Below the pieces are notes generated by a model. It ran no database searches, had not been told where the DNA came from, and was given only the letters and a program-made list of their open reading frames with translations. From NCBI GenBank assembly GCA_002710725.1, contig PAKT01000011.1:1-45426 (forward strand): a stretch of DNA of 45,426 nt. Reading direction: 5' to 3'. A program made the translations under genes and the position numbers. The DNA comes from Spongiibacteraceae bacterium (lineage in GTDB: Bacteria; Pseudomonadota; Gammaproteobacteria; Pseudomonadales; Spongiibacteraceae). How positions within the stretch are numbered: position 1 is the first letter of the stretch; each line of letters begins with the position of its first letter. Below are positions 18,475-27,304 of the stretch, in pieces.

Positions 18475-19737
18475 ATGTCTGTTATTGCAGAACACGGCCA
18501 TATTTTGCTGATTCTGGCCTGTTTATTCGGCTTTTTCATGGCCTGGGGCGTGGGCGCCAACGATGTGGCCAACGCCATGGGTACCTCAGTGGGTTCCAAG
18601 GCGCTGACCATCAAACAGGCGATCCTGATCGCCATGGTGTTCGAATTCTGCGGCGCCTATCTGGCCGGGGGTGAAGTTACCTCGACCATCCGCAAAGGCA
18701 TCATCGATTCATCGATACTCGCCGACACGCCCGAGTTATTGGTGTACGGGATGATGTCCTCGCTATTGGCGGCCGGTACCTGGCTGCTGATTGCCTCCCT
18801 GATGGGCTGGCCGGTTTCCACTACCCACTCCATCGTGGGCGCGCTGGTCGGCTTTGCCGCCGTGGGCATCAGTGTGGACGCCGTGGCCTGGGGCAAGGTT
18901 GGCCAGATCGCCGCCAGCTGGGTGGTCTCGCCGCTGATGGCCGGCACCATTTCCTTCCTCTTATTTATGAGTGCCCAGCGCCTGATTCTCGATGCCCCGG
19001 AACCCTTCAAGGCGGCCAAGAAGTACGTGCCGTTCTATATGTTTGCGGTGGGCTTCATCATCGCCATGGTTACCATGGTAAAAGGCCTCAAACATATCGG
19101 CCTGGGCCTGAGCTTCCAGGAATGTGTGGGCTACGCGGCGATGGTGGGTCTGGTGATTATGGGGCTGGGCTATGTACTGCTCAGCCGCATCAAGGACGAG
19201 CCCATTGAAGGCAGCTTCCGCTACGCCAACGTCGAGCGCGTCTTCGCCATTCTGATGATCTTCACCGCCTGCGCCATGGCCTTTGCGCACGGCTCCAATG
19301 ACGTGGCCAATGCGGTTGGCCCGCTGGCAGCGGTAGTTTCCGTCATCCAGTCCGGCGGCGAAGTGGCCGCTAAATCCCCCCTGCCCTGGTGGGTCTTGCT
19401 GCTCGGCGGCGGCGGTATTGTGGTCGGTCTGGCCACTTACGGCTTCAAGGTTATTGCGACCGTCGGCAAAAAGATCACCGAGCTGACCCCGAGCCGCGGC
19501 TTTGCCGCCGAGCTCGGCGCCGCCACCACCGTGGTGCTGGCCTCAGCCACTGGTCTGCCGATTTCCACCACTCACACACTGGTGGGCGCGATTCTCGGCG
19601 TCGGCCTGGCACGGGGTATTGCCGCCCTCAACCTGCGCGTTATCGGCAGTATTTTCCTGTCCTGGCTGATTACCCTGCCCGCAGGTGCCGGTCTGGCGAT
19701 TATTTTCTTCTTCCTGTTTAAAGGCATTTTCGGCTGA
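18475..19737 (+). CDS. pit: Pit-family inorganic phosphate transporter
   Basis: Low-affinity, proton-coupled phosphate transporter of the inner membrane. The 420-residue protein is strongly hydrophobic with about ten membrane spans and shows the internal duplication of the PHO-4 family: VGANDVANAMGTSVGSKAL in the first repeat and HGSNDVANAVGPLAAV in the second, with matching PVSTTHSIVGALVG and PISTTHTLVGAILG segments. It lies between the DUF47 gene and argE; the argE start follows its stop by 3 bp. Confidence 0.95.
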   Translation: MSVIAEHGHILLILACLFGFFMAWGVGANDVANAMGTSVGSKALTIKQAILIAMVFEFCGAYLAGGEVTSTIRKGIIDSSILADTPELLVYGMMSSLLAAGTWLLIASLMGWPVSTTHSIVGALVGFAAVGISVDAVAWGKVGQIAASWVVSPLMAGTISFLLFMSAQRLILDAPEPFKAAKKYVPFYMFAVGFIIAMVTMVKGLKHIGLGLSFQECVGYAAMVGLVIMGLGYVLLSRIKDEPIEGSFRYANVERVFAILMIFTACAMAFAHGSNDVANAVGPLAAVVSVIQSGGEVAAKSPLPWWVLLLGGGGIVVGLATYGFKVIATVGKKITELTPSRGFAAELGAATTVVLASATGLPISTTHTLVGAILGVGLARGIAALNLRVIGSIFLSWLITLPAGAGLAIIFFFLFKGIFG

Positions 19738-19740
19738 TCG

Positions 19741-20886
19741 GTGGCCCTTCCCGACCTCAAGACCCAACTCGCGGAGCTGATTGCACTTCCCTCAGTCAGT
19801 TCCGCCTCCCCTCGCCACGACCTCGGCAACCTGCCGGTTATCGAAAAGCTGGCAGGCTGGCTTGAGGAACTGGGCTTTGCCGTACAGATTCTGCCGCTGC
19901 CCCACCACCCCCAGAAAGCAAACTTGTTGGCCACGCTGGGTTCCGGCCCGGGCGGGCTGGTACTGGCGGGGCACACCGACACCGTTCCCTGTGATGAGTC
20001 ACTCTGGACCAGCAGCCCCTTTACCCTGACCGAGCGAGATCAGCGCCTGTACGGTCTCGGCGCGACGGATATGAAGGGCTTCTTCCCGATTGCCATTGAG
20101 GCGGCCCGCCACTTTCTCGATAGCCCGCTGCAGCAACCGTTGATGATTCTGGCCACCGCCGACGAAGAGAGCTCCATGGCCGGCGCCCGGGCGCTGGCCA
20201 GCCAGGGTTTTCCCAAGGCCCGCTATGCGGTCATTGGCGAACCTACCGGCCTCAGACCCATTCGTATGCACAAGGGCATCATGATGGAAGCGGTGCGCCT
20301 GCAGGGCCAATCCGGGCATTCATCTGACCCTAAACTGGGGCGCTCAGCGCTGGATGCGATGCACGAGGTGATGAGTGAGCTGGTCAAGCTGCGCCGTGAC
20401 CTGGCTGGGCGCTACCGCCACGAGGGCTTTACCCTGCCCACGCCGACACTCAACTTTGGCTGCATTCACGGTGGCGACAACCCCAACCGCATCTGTGGGC
20501 AGTGTGAACTGCAGTTTGATCTGCGCGGCGTGCCCGGCATGCACAATGACGAATTGCGCGCCGCCATCCGTGCCCGGCTGCAACCCATAGCCGAAGCCCA
20601 CCGGGTAGACTTTGAACTGGCTTCACTGATGCCGGGCATCGAACCCTTTGAGCAGGCGGCAGACAGCGAACTGGTGAAAGCGGCCGAAAGCCTGACCGGC
20701 CACCGGGCCGATGCTGTGGCCTTTGGCACCGAAGCAGGTTTTATGCAGCAACTGGGCATGGAAACCATTGTGCTCGGCCCGGGCTCCATCGATGTGGCAC
20801 ACCAGCCAGACGAGTATCTGGAGCTGAGCCAGATTACACCTGCTGTGAACCTGCTGCGCGACCTGATCAAGCGCTTCTGTCTTTAA
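19741..20886 (+). CDS. argE: Acetylornithine deacetylase
   Basis: M20-family zinc hydrolase removing acetate from N2-acetylornithine in arginine synthesis. The 381-residue protein has LAGHTDTVPCD and YGLGATDMKGFF (metal His and Asp), TADEESSMAGARA (catalytic and metal Glu), GEPTGLRPI, and a C-terminal DVAHQPDEYL with the last metal His. The start is GTG at 19741, 3 bp after the pit stop; the N-terminus VALPDLKTQLAELIALPSVS matches family starts, although no clear ribosome site precedes it, so coupling to pit is likely. Pairing with pit rather than argA is unusual but has no clear functional meaning. Confidence 0.94.
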   Translation: MALPDLKTQLAELIALPSVSSASPRHDLGNLPVIEKLAGWLEELGFAVQILPLPHHPQKANLLATLGSGPGGLVLAGHTDTVPCDESLWTSSPFTLTERDQRLYGLGATDMKGFFPIAIEAARHFLDSPLQQPLMILATADEESSMAGARALASQGFPKARYAVIGEPTGLRPIRMHKGIMMEAVRLQGQSGHSSDPKLGRSALDAMHEVMSELVKLRRDLAGRYRHEGFTLPTPTLNFGCIHGGDNPNRICGQCELQFDLRGVPGMHNDELRAAIRARLQPIAEAHRVDFELASLMPGIEPFEQAADSELVKAAESLTGHRADAVAFGTEAGFMQQLGMETIVLGPGSIDVAHQPDEYLELSQITPAVNLLRDLIKRFCL

Positions 20887-20911
20887 GCAAACGCCCGCCA
20901 TTTAAAATCCA

Positions 20912-21075
20912 CGTCATTGCGAGCGACGCGAAGCAAACTCGTGACGCCTCTGCCAACCCCAAAAGATTGCTTCCTGCCGCGCTTCGCGGGGCATGCTAAG
21001 GAGCACAGCGACGCGGCGATCTTTTGGAGTCACTGCCACACTGAAGGAGTTTGCTTCGCTTTGCTCGCAATGACG
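20912..21075. repeat. Nested inverted-repeat element with CGTCATTGCGAG ends
   Basis: About 164 bp bounded by near-perfect inverted arms: CGTCATTGCGAGCGACGCGA at the left and the matching GCTTTGCTCGCAATGACG at the right. A second pair lies inside (CCAAAAGAT near 20957 and ATCTTTTGG near 21020-21028), and a small CGCGCTTCGCG hairpin sits in the first half. Ends reading CGTCATTGCGAG are widespread in bacterial intergenic repeats. It carries no gene and lies between argE and the oxygenase gene, both of which end facing it, where it could act as a bidirectional terminator. Confidence 0.85.
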
Positions 21076-21077
21076 AG

Positions 21078-21704
21078 CTACAGAATGGGCCGAACTCGAT
21101 ACCAACCCGCCACACTATAGCGCTGGCGCCGGGCTGGCTTCACCTCGTGCGGAAAGCGCTCACTGAGAAACAGCACCAAACGCCCAAACAGCGGCGCAAC
21201 GGCTTCCACCACCTCACCGTCAAAGTTGCGGTACATCACCAGCTCGCCGCCCCAGTCCGGCGCCCAGACCGGATTCAAATAGAGCACGCTCGACAGAATG
21301 CGGTTGGTTTGTCCGGCAAAGGCGTCCAGATGGGTTTTGTAAAACGCCCCACGCTTGTAGCGGGCGAAATGGCATTCAAAATCAAACAGGCCCAGCATCA
21401 AACGCTGATTCAGCTCCAGCCGCAGCTGCTCCATCCAGTTCAGATAGGCGGACTCGGCGGGATAATCATGGTCGAGCCAGTGGATGGTATCCGAGCGCAA
21501 CCGCTCGCTGAGCCGAAACGCGCTGTCGCGCCCCACTCCGGCGCGCCGAAAGCCGGCGCGACTGCGGGGGCCCACTCGCTCGTAGAGCGCCCACAGCAGT
21601 TCTGGCGGCACCAGCGAATCGCACAGGCTGTAGCCATCGCGCAAAAGATCGTCGGCGATACGGTCAAAGGCTTCCGGCAGAAGAAGGGGGCTGAGAGTGT
21701 TCAT
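21078..21704 (-). CDS. 2OG-Fe(II) oxygenase, prolyl-hydroxylase-like
   Basis: A 208-residue 2-oxoglutarate- and Fe(II)-dependent dioxygenase. The double-stranded beta-helix ligands are visible: HLDAF (His-x-Asp) in the middle, the distal His in ERFPHEVKP, and an Arg in RRQRYSVAGWYR for 2-oxoglutarate, with SSVLYLNPVWAPDWGGEL between them as in SM-20/EGL-9-type enzymes. I chose ATG 21704 (MNTLSPLLLP); an in-frame GTG at 21758 would add 18 residues and cannot be excluded. It is divergent from the 6S RNA gene. Substrate unknown; a protein proline or a small molecule are both possible. Confidence 0.85.
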   Translation of the reverse strand: MNTLSPLLLPEAFDRIADDLLRDGYSLCDSLVPPELLWALYERVGPRSRAGFRRAGVGRDSAFRLSERLRSDTIHWLDHDYPAESAYLNWMEQLRLELNQRLMLGLFDFECHFARYKRGAFYKTHLDAFAGQTNRILSSVLYLNPVWAPDWGGELVMYRNFDGEVVEAVAPLFGRLVLFLSERFPHEVKPARRQRYSVAGWYRVRPIL

Positions 21705-21822
21705 GCGGGCACTCGCGACAGGACGCGGCTTTTTAAGGCAAAAACCCCCGCTTGTCACCTTATTTCAAGCAAAGATTCACATTCGTAATCGTGGTTTGCC
21801 CTTATAGGTGGGGCGTCACCGG

Positions 21823-21831
21823 TGTTATAAT
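21823..21831 (+). promoter_or_regulatory. Extended -10 promoter of 6S RNA
   Basis: TGTTATAAT is a perfect extended -10 (TG-n-TATAAT) with no good -35 at the usual distance, placing the start near 21838, exactly where the 6S RNA fold begins. This would drive 6S RNA and probably the downstream cyclo-ligase gene. Confidence 0.7.
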
Positions 21832-21837
21832 CTGGCT

Positions 21838-22016
21838 CGACCCTGGGGTATGCGTCAGACCGCAAGATCCCTGAGCCGATGCTTTTTACCCAGGCCGTTT
21901 CCAGCCGTTGCTGTTGTGCATGCCCGCTTGACGGGAAGCCTGATGCAACGCGGGGACTGCCACCTTGAACCTCTGGGTTCAAGGGTCACGCGGCCAACGG
22001 TACCACCGGGGTTTTT
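21838..22016 (+). ncRNA. ssrS: 6S RNA
   Basis: About 180 nt matching 6S RNA, which binds the sigma-70 RNA polymerase holoenzyme and damps transcription in stationary phase. Conserved blocks: CCCTGAGCCGAT (21869-21880) on the 5' side and CACCTTGAACC with GGGTTCAAGGGTCAC (21961-21988) on the 3' side. The ends pair (CCCTGGGGTA with TACCACCGGGG), closed by a run of T at 22012. It lies just upstream of the 5-formyl-THF cyclo-ligase gene, as in E. coli (ssrS-ygfA). The ends are accurate to about 5-10 nt. Confidence 0.9.
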
Positions 22017-22055
22017 CTACTTGCTCGCTCGCAGCACTTTGCGCACCATAAGCGC

Positions 22056-22649
22056 ATGACATCCCTGCAGAAATCAGCACTGAGACGCAGCCTGCGCGAA
22101 CGCCGCCGGGGCCTGTCTGTTAACGCCCAACGCACAGCAAGCAGGAATCTCGACACCCAACTGCGCGCCTTGCCTGTCCTGCGCTCCGCGCGCAACATTG
22201 CTCTCTATCTCGCCAATGACGGCGAAATTTCGCCCTACACGACCCTGCGCCGACTCAGCCGCATGGGCAAACGCTGCTACCTGCCCTGTCTGCGCCGCAC
22301 TCACCTGGCCTTTCGCAGCCATCGCCCGGGGCAGACATTGCGATCCAACCGTTTTGACATTCCTGAACCCGCACCCAGGCGGGGCACTGACCTGCCGGTC
22401 GCGGCCATGGACGTGATTTTATTGCCGCTGGTGGGCTTTGATCGCAAGGGGAATCGACTGGGGATGGGCGGCGGTTTTTACGACCGCACACTGGCGCGTT
22501 TGTCACCCATGAAACGGCCGCTGCTGATCGGCCTCGCCCACCACTGTCAGGAAGTAGAGCAACTACCGGTACAGAGCTGGGATATTCCGCTGGACGCGGT
22601 GGTTACCGACAAAAGCGTTTACTGGCTGAAGCAGCGTCGCCGTCCCTGA
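22056..22649 (+). CDS. 5-formyltetrahydrofolate cyclo-ligase
   Basis: ATP-dependent enzyme converting 5-formyl-THF to 5,10-methenyl-THF. The 197-residue protein shows the family pattern: an Arg-rich N-terminal helix (RRSLRERRRGL), IALYLANDGEISPY, and the nucleotide-binding LPLVGFDRKGNRLGMGGGFY followed by DRTLARL near residues 125-150. Its position 40 bp behind 6S RNA is the conserved gammaproteobacterial arrangement, so it is probably read through from the 6S promoter. The downstream gene is convergent (ribA). Confidence 0.95.
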   Translation: MTSLQKSALRRSLRERRRGLSVNAQRTASRNLDTQLRALPVLRSARNIALYLANDGEISPYTTLRRLSRMGKRCYLPCLRRTHLAFRSHRPGQTLRSNRFDIPEPAPRRGTDLPVAAMDVILLPLVGFDRKGNRLGMGGGFYDRTLARLSPMKRPLLIGLAHHCQEVEQLPVQSWDIPLDAVVTDKSVYWLKQRRRP

Positions 22650-22654
22650 CAGAC

Positions 22655-23245
22655 TCAATGATCAAACAGGTGGCCGAGTTTGCCGGCCTTGGTGGCCAGA
22701 TAGCGGGCGTTGTGGGGGTTTTCACCAGTGCGCAGCGGCAGCCGCTCAACCACTTCAATACCGTGTTCGGTCAGGGCGTTTACTTTGCGCGGGTTGTTGG
22801 TCATCAGCTTGAGCTGGCTGATCCCGAGGTGGTCACACATGACTTTGCAGATGCTGTAATCGCGCATATCCGCATGAAAGCCGAGCTTTTCATTGGCCTC
22901 AACCGTATCAGCGCCTTCATCCTGCAGTTTGTAGGCGCGGATCTTGTTCAGCAAACCAATACCCCGCCCTTCCTGACGGAGATAAAACAGCGCGCCGCGC
23001 CCCTCGGTGGCAATCTGCTCCAGCGCGGCCTGGAGTTGCGAGCCACAGTCACAGCGCATGCTGAACAGGGCATCGCCGGTCAGGCACTCGGAATGCACCC
23101 GCCCCAGCACCGGCTCGTCGCTGCTGACATCGCCCAGGGTGAGCACAATGTGCTCTTTGTGATTTTCTGTATCCTCAAAACCATGGATATCGAAAATGCC
23201 CCACGGGGTGGGCAGTTTCGAGGCTTCGACAAACCTAAGGGACAC
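22655..23245 (-). CDS. ribA: GTP cyclohydrolase II
   Basis: Opens GTP to the diamino-pyrimidinone that starts riboflavin synthesis, releasing formate and pyrophosphate. The zinc and active-site segment [20 protein letters not shown] with all three Cys is intact, as are [15 protein letters not shown] and [13 protein letters not shown] place the start at GTG 23245 ([16 protein letters not shown]), giving 196 residues: GGAG lies 6 bases before it and it matches family N-termini, whereas the ATG at 23278 adds 11 unlike residues. It stands apart from the other rib genes, which is common when RibBA has a degenerate cyclohydrolase half, as here (34812-35951). Confidence 0.95.
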   Translation of the reverse strand: MSLRFVEASKLPTPWGIFDIHGFEDTENHKEHIVLTLGDVSSDEPVLGRVHSECLTGDALFSMRCDCGSQLQAALEQIATEGRGALFYLRQEGRGIGLLNKIRAYKLQDEGADTVEANEKLGFHADMRDYSICKVMCDHLGISQLKLMTNNPRKVNALTEHGIEVVERLPLRTGENPHNARYLATKAGKLGHLFDH

Positions 23246-23314
23246 GCTGAACTCCGGCCAGATTGCAGGGAGGCGCAATTCTAGCCTGATTGGCAGGCAA
23301 ATTCGACCGCAAAG

Positions 23315-23938
23315 TCAGTAACGGGCACGAAGTGTCAGGATGTTGTCCCGTTCCTGCATATCGACGTGGGTCAGGTAACTCATACCCAGCAGCACCACCT
23401 GCGGAAAATTGCCTTCAATCACTACCGCCGGCACATTATTGGCCACAATACCGCCGACGCTCACCGAGCGCAGCGTGACCCGATAGGAGGGCGCAATGCC
23501 GCTGGCCGTGGCCACCGCGGCTCGCTCCCCTTTTTTGAAATCGATACCCAGCTGGGTGGCGTGGCGACTGCTAAGTGCCATCAGATTGGCGCCGGTATCC
23601 ACCAGCGCAGCAATGTTGCGCCCATTGATGCTGACCTGCGTCATATACTTCAATTGGCTGTCGCGATGCAGTACCACCTCGCGAGCGGTGTTGGCGCGGT
23701 AGCTGGCGTTGATGCGCGAGGACAGATCCAGCCACTGCTGCTGACCGTCGATTTCGACCAGCGCTTTTTCCGTATTGGCCTGCAGCAGGGTTACCCCCTG
23801 AAAACTCTGACCCTGGCGCAGCAATTTCTGCTGGCCGTTAACCGTCAGGTAGGCGGAACCCTCGAAGAGGGCGTTGACCTGCACGTCTGCCAGCACCGAC
23901 TGCGCCAGCAGGCAAAGCAGCGCCAGGCACCGTTTCAC
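23315..23938 (-). CDS. Secreted retropepsin-like aspartic protease
   Basis: A 207-residue protein with a signal peptide (MKRCLALLCLLAQSVLA, cleavage near residue 17) and a retroviral-type aspartic protease domain of the TIGR02281 kind: AALVDTGANLMALSS holds the catalytic Asp-Thr-Gly, followed by the YRVTLRSVSVGGIVANNVPA flap region and a hydrophobic LGMSYL. Such single-domain proteins are thought to act as dimers in the periplasm; the substrate is unknown. Its ATG overlaps the thiDE stop by 4 bp (ATGA), so it is translationally coupled to thiamine genes, which gives no obvious functional link. Confidence 0.85.
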   Translation of the reverse strand: MKRCLALLCLLAQSVLADVQVNALFEGSAYLTVNGQQKLLRQGQSFQGVTLLQANTEKALVEIDGQQQWLDLSSRINASYRANTAREVVLHRDSQLKYMTQVSINGRNIAALVDTGANLMALSSRHATQLGIDFKKGERAAVATASGIAPSYRVTLRSVSVGGIVANNVPAVVIEGNFPQVVLLGMSYLTHVDMQERDNILTLRARY

Positions 23939-25413
23939 TGGGCGGCCTCGTGCAGGGCGATCAATTCGGCCACCGTGGCTTCGACATCGTCGGCCTGGGT
24001 AATGGCGCTGATCATGGCCGCGCTGCCAACGCCGGTGGTCAGCACATCTTTGGCCCGGCGCACATCAATGCCGCCAATTGCGGTCAGGGTGTATTGCTCG
24101 CCGAGCAGCTCAACCCAGTGTTGCAGTTGGCTCAGGCCTTGCGGATCAAAGGGCATCACCTTGCTGGTCGTCGCATAGATCGGGCCGAGCGCAATATAAC
24201 TGGGTTTAAGGCTGTGCGCCGTGGCGATTTCAAAATAGCTGTGCGTGCTCACCCCTAGCCTCAGTCCCGCCTCGCGAATGGCGTTGATATCCGCCGTCTG
24301 CAGATCCTCCTGGCCCAGGTGCACGCCGTAGGCGCCGGCGGCAATGGCCTCTTCCCAGAAATCATTGATAAACAAACGCGCTTTGTAGCGCTCACTGACG
24401 GCAACCGCACGCTCAATTTCCTCGCGCAGCGCCGCGCCGGTTTTATCTTTCACCCGCAACTGGATAGTGGTAACGCCCAGCGGCAACAGGCGCTCAATCC
24501 ATTCGGCACTGTCCACCACCGGATAAAGCCCCAGTTTACCGCCGCAATCCGGGAAAGGTTTTACTGCCTTGTGGCGCAACGTCGGGCTGACTGTGGGCAG
24601 GTCCCACCAGTGGGTGGGCCAACCCATATGGGCTACCGCACCGGGGCCACCTCCAATTTGACTTGATAGTCTCAGCCCCTGAGTCACGTAGGCCTTGCCC
24701 AGTACCAGCGCATCTTTCAGGTCATAGCCCCGCGCCACCGCCGCGGTAACCGCTGAGGACAGGGTGCAGCCGGAGCCGTGGCTGTTAACGGTTTGCACAT
24801 CGCGGCCGTGCAGCCAGAAACCGTCCTCGCCGTCGGTCCAGTAGTCCAGCCGCTCGCCGTTAAGGGCATCGAAGTGACCACCGGTTATCAGCACCGACCG
24901 CGCGCCCAACGCGACCATTTCCTTGCCGGCTTTTTCTACATCGTCCAGCCCCCGTAACTGGCGACCCAAAAGGGCCTCGACTTCGTTGCGATTGGGGGTT
25001 AGCAAATCGACCCGCGGCAATAATTGGTCAAGCAAGGCGTTGGTGGCGTCACCCGTTATCAGGGAGTCGCCGCTGCTCGCGCGGGTAACCGGGTCACAAA
25101 CCACAAAGCCCGGATATTCCTTGAGGTACTTCGCGACCATCTCTACCACTTCTTCACTGGCGAGCATGCCGACCTTGATGGCATTGGCGGGCAGGTCACT
25201 GTCCAGGGCGTTGATCTGCGCCGCCAGCGCCCGGCGATGGGTAACCGCCACATAGCCCACGGCAAAACTGTTCTGAGCCGTGATCGCGGTGATCACGGTA
25301 CAACCGTGAACCGCAAAATCCTGAAAGGTGGCCAGGTCGGCCTGAATGCCGGCGCCGCCGCCGGAATCCGAACCGGCAATACTCCAGGCTATGGGTCTAC
25401 TCTGTGATGCCAT
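23935..25413 (-). CDS. thiDE: Bifunctional HMP(-P) kinase / thiamine-phosphate synthase
   Basis: A natural fusion of two thiamine enzymes. Residues 1-265 are ThiD (GSDSGGGAGIQADLATF, DPVTRASSGDSL, and HGSGCTLSSAV for ATP binding), phosphorylating hydroxymethylpyrimidine twice. Residues 285-492 are ThiE (TIQLRVKD, GVHLGQEDLQ, LGPIYATTSK and AIGGID), which joins HMP-pyrophosphate and thiazole phosphate to thiamine phosphate. Total length 492 fits known ThiD-ThiE fusions. It lies 45 bp behind the LOG gene in the thi locus; ThiL at 32884-33849 would complete thiamine pyrophosphate. Confidence 0.95.
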   Translation of the reverse strand: MASQSRPIAWSIAGSDSGGGAGIQADLATFQDFAVHGCTVITAITAQNSFAVGYVAVTHRRALAAQINALDSDLPANAIKVGMLASEEVVEMVAKYLKEYPGFVVCDPVTRASSGDSLITGDATNALLDQLLPRVDLLTPNRNEVEALLGRQLRGLDDVEKAGKEMVALGARSVLITGGHFDALNGERLDYWTDGEDGFWLHGRDVQTVNSHGSGCTLSSAVTAAVARGYDLKDALVLGKAYVTQGLRLSSQIGGGPGAVAHMGWPTHWWDLPTVSPTLRHKAVKPFPDCGGKLGLYPVVDSAEWIERLLPLGVTTIQLRVKDKTGAALREEIERAVAVSERYKARLFINDFWEEAIAAGAYGVHLGQEDLQTADINAIREAGLRLGVSTHSYFEIATAHSLKPSYIALGPIYATTSKVMPFDPQGLSQLQHWVELLGEQYTLTAIGGIDVRRAKDVLTTGVGSAAMISAITQADDVEATVAELIALHEAAQ

Positions 25414-25458
25414 TCACTGTCCTTACTGATTGCCCACAAGCGCGTGGGGCTGAAAAAT

Positions 25459-26361
25459 TCAATTCTCGCAGTGCTGCCGGATAATGGCCCAGGCCTGCTC
25501 CGCGCTGTCGACATAGGTAAACAGATGAATATCCTCTTCGCTGATCATGCCGTAATCCACCAGCGCATCAAAATTCAGCACCTTCTCCCAGAACTCGCGG
25601 CCGAACACCAGGATCGGCAGGCTTTTCACCTTCTGGGTTTGCAGCAGGGTCAGGGTTTCAAAAAACTCGTCAAGGGTGCCATAGCCGCCGGGAAAAACCA
25701 CCAGCGCCTTGGCGCGCATCAGAAAATGCATTTTGCGCAGGGCAAAATAATGAAATCGGAAGCTGAGCTCCGGCGTAATCCAGGCGTTAGGGTGCTGCTC
25801 GTGGGGCAATACAATATTGAGCGCGATACTCTCGGCACCCACATCGTCAGCACCGCGGTTGGCCGCTTCCATAATACCGGGGCCGCCGCCGGTCATTACA
25901 TGTACCCGTGGCTTGCCTGGGGTACCCGAGTAATGCTCGCCGATGATACTCGCCAGACGCCGGGCCTCGTCGTAATAACTGCTCAGGCCGGCGCGATTTT
26001 CGACGATGTCCAGATGACGCTGCATGCCTGCATCATCGGGATTTTCCGCTAACAGCTTTCTTGCCTGCGCTACCTGCTGAGCGGCCTTATCAGGGTCAGG
26101 CAGACGCGCGCTGCCAAACATGACGATGGTGGCGTCGATTTCCCGCTCCTGCATGGTCATTTCCGGCTTAAGCAATTCCAGCTGCAGGCGAATCGGGCGC
26201 AGCTCGTTGCGCAGCAGAAAATCTTCGTCGGTAAAGGCCAATCGATAGGCGGAGGAGCGGGTTTGAGGTGTTTCTTCTACTTCGCGTGCGCGGTGCGCAT
26301 CTTCAGCGGCGGAGGGAAAGGCGACATTGCCAAAACCCCGGCGGTTCTTTTTCTCACTCAT
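25459..26361 (-). CDS. LOG-family nucleotide phosphoribohydrolase-like protein
   Basis: A 300-residue Rossmann-type protein of the TIGR00730/LOG family, related to cytokinin-activating and nucleoside-monophosphate phosphoribohydrolases and formerly labelled lysine decarboxylases. Core motifs are MTGGGPGIMEAANRGA (about 156-171) and PGGYGTLDEFFE (about 224-235), which bind the nucleotide and hold the catalytic Glu. It has a longer N-terminal part (about 75 residues) than the short LOGs. It lies between thiG and thiDE, 32 bp and 45 bp away, so it is probably expressed with thiamine genes. A role in nucleotide salvage or clearing a damaged cofactor is inference. Confidence 0.88.
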   Translation of the reverse strand: MSEKKNRRGFGNVAFPSAAEDAHRAREVEETPQTRSSAYRLAFTDEDFLLRNELRPIRLQLELLKPEMTMQEREIDATIVMFGSARLPDPDKAAQQVAQARKLLAENPDDAGMQRHLDIVENRAGLSSYYDEARRLASIIGEHYSGTPGKPRVHVMTGGGPGIMEAANRGADDVGAESIALNIVLPHEQHPNAWITPELSFRFHYFALRKMHFLMRAKALVVFPGGYGTLDEFFETLTLLQTQKVKSLPILVFGREFWEKVLNFDALVDYGMISEEDIHLFTYVDSAEQAWAIIRQHCEN

Positions 26362-26393
26362 CCAGTGCCCTTATTTCGTGGCGGGCGAGAGCC

Positions 26394-27191
26394 CTATTGT
26401 TGATGCCAGAACGGCATCCCCAGAGTCGGCGTGCTCGGACTGGCGGTCTGCCGTTCAGGCATGGCCCCGGCCAGATAACCCTGGCGACCGGCGCGAATCG
26501 CGTCACGGAAGGCCTGTGCCATCAACACCGGATCGTTGGCCTGAGCCACCGCCGTGTTGAGCAGAATACCATCGTACCCCAATTCCAATGCCATGACTGC
26601 ATGAGACGGTTTGCCGATACCGGCATCGACTATCAAGGGCATATCCGGCAGTCGCTCGCGAATGGTCTGCAGGTTATAGGGGTTCATCAAACCCCGGCCG
26701 GTGCCGATGGGCGAGCCCCAGGGCATCAATACTTCACAGCCGACATCGCGCAGCCGTTGGCAGATCACCAGATCATCGGTGCAGTAGGGAAACACTTTAA
26801 AACCCAGTGTGGTCAGCTGTTCGGCGGCCTCGACGGTGGCGATAGGATCCGGCTGCAGATTGTAGTCATCCCCAACCACTTCCAGCTTGATCCAATCGGT
26901 TTCAAACATCTCCCGACTCATCTGCGCCAGGGTGACCGCTTCCTTGACTGAATGGCAGCCCGCTGTGTTGGGGAGTAAGGTTTTTTCAAGCTTTTGGATA
27001 TGCGTCCACAGCGACTGCCCACCCGCCTCTTCCGGCGACTGCCGGCGCAGCGAAACGGTGATGATCTCGGCACCACTGGCCTCAATCGCATCACTCATCA
27101 CCTGCGGTGAAGGATAGAGTGCGCTGCCAATCAGCAGGCGATTGGAGAAGCTTGCTCCGTAGAGGGTCCAGGTGTCTGGGTTTAAAGTCAT
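26394..27191 (-). CDS. thiG: Thiazole synthase
   Basis: Builds the thiazole phosphate ring of thiamine from 1-deoxyxylulose-5-phosphate, dehydroglycine and ThiS thiocarboxylate. The 265-residue TIM-barrel protein keeps the Schiff-base Lys102 in [10 protein letters not shown], plus [12 protein letters not shown] and [12 protein letters not shown], all ThiG marks. The N-terminus [17 protein letters not shown] is typical. Dehydroglycine comes from ThiO (27510-28598) and the sulfur carrier is ThiS (27305-27508); ThiF is not in the window. Confidence 0.96.
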   Translation of the reverse strand: MTLNPDTWTLYGASFSNRLLIGSALYPSPQVMSDAIEASGAEIITVSLRRQSPEEAGGQSLWTHIQKLEKTLLPNTAGCHSVKEAVTLAQMSREMFETDWIKLEVVGDDYNLQPDPIATVEAAEQLTTLGFKVFPYCTDDLVICQRLRDVGCEVLMPWGSPIGTGRGLMNPYNLQTIRERLPDMPLIVDAGIGKPSHAVMALELGYDGILLNTAVAQANDPVLMAQAFRDAIRAGRQGYLAGAMPERQTASPSTPTLGMPFWHQQ

Positions 27192-27214
27192 GTGGCTCTG
27201 CCTTGTTTAGTGGG

Positions 27215-27299
27215 GCGTCGGACGTCTGATGTCTGACGTCGGACGCCAAAAAAACCATGCTGCTTTTGCGTCAGACTTACGACGTCCGACGTCTGACTC
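27215..27299. repeat. Heptad-arm palindromic element, copy A
   Basis: Between thiG and thiS. The left arm has four 7-bp units at 27217-27244 (GTCGGAC, GTCTGAT, GTCTGAC, GTCGGAC) and the right arm four at 27270-27297 (GTCAGAC, TTACGAC, GTCCGAC, GTCTGAC), around a 25-bp loop rich in A and T. Each unit is itself GTC-N-GAC-like. The arms pair imperfectly. It could end or pause transcription inside the thi operon. Related copies are at 28610, 38255 and 39814. Confidence 0.88.
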
Positions 27300-27304
27300 A
27301 AGCA

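Noticed and set aside
27215-27299. CRISPR-like short repeats
   Set aside because: Units are 7 bp, contiguous and inverted across a loop, with no spacers of constant length.
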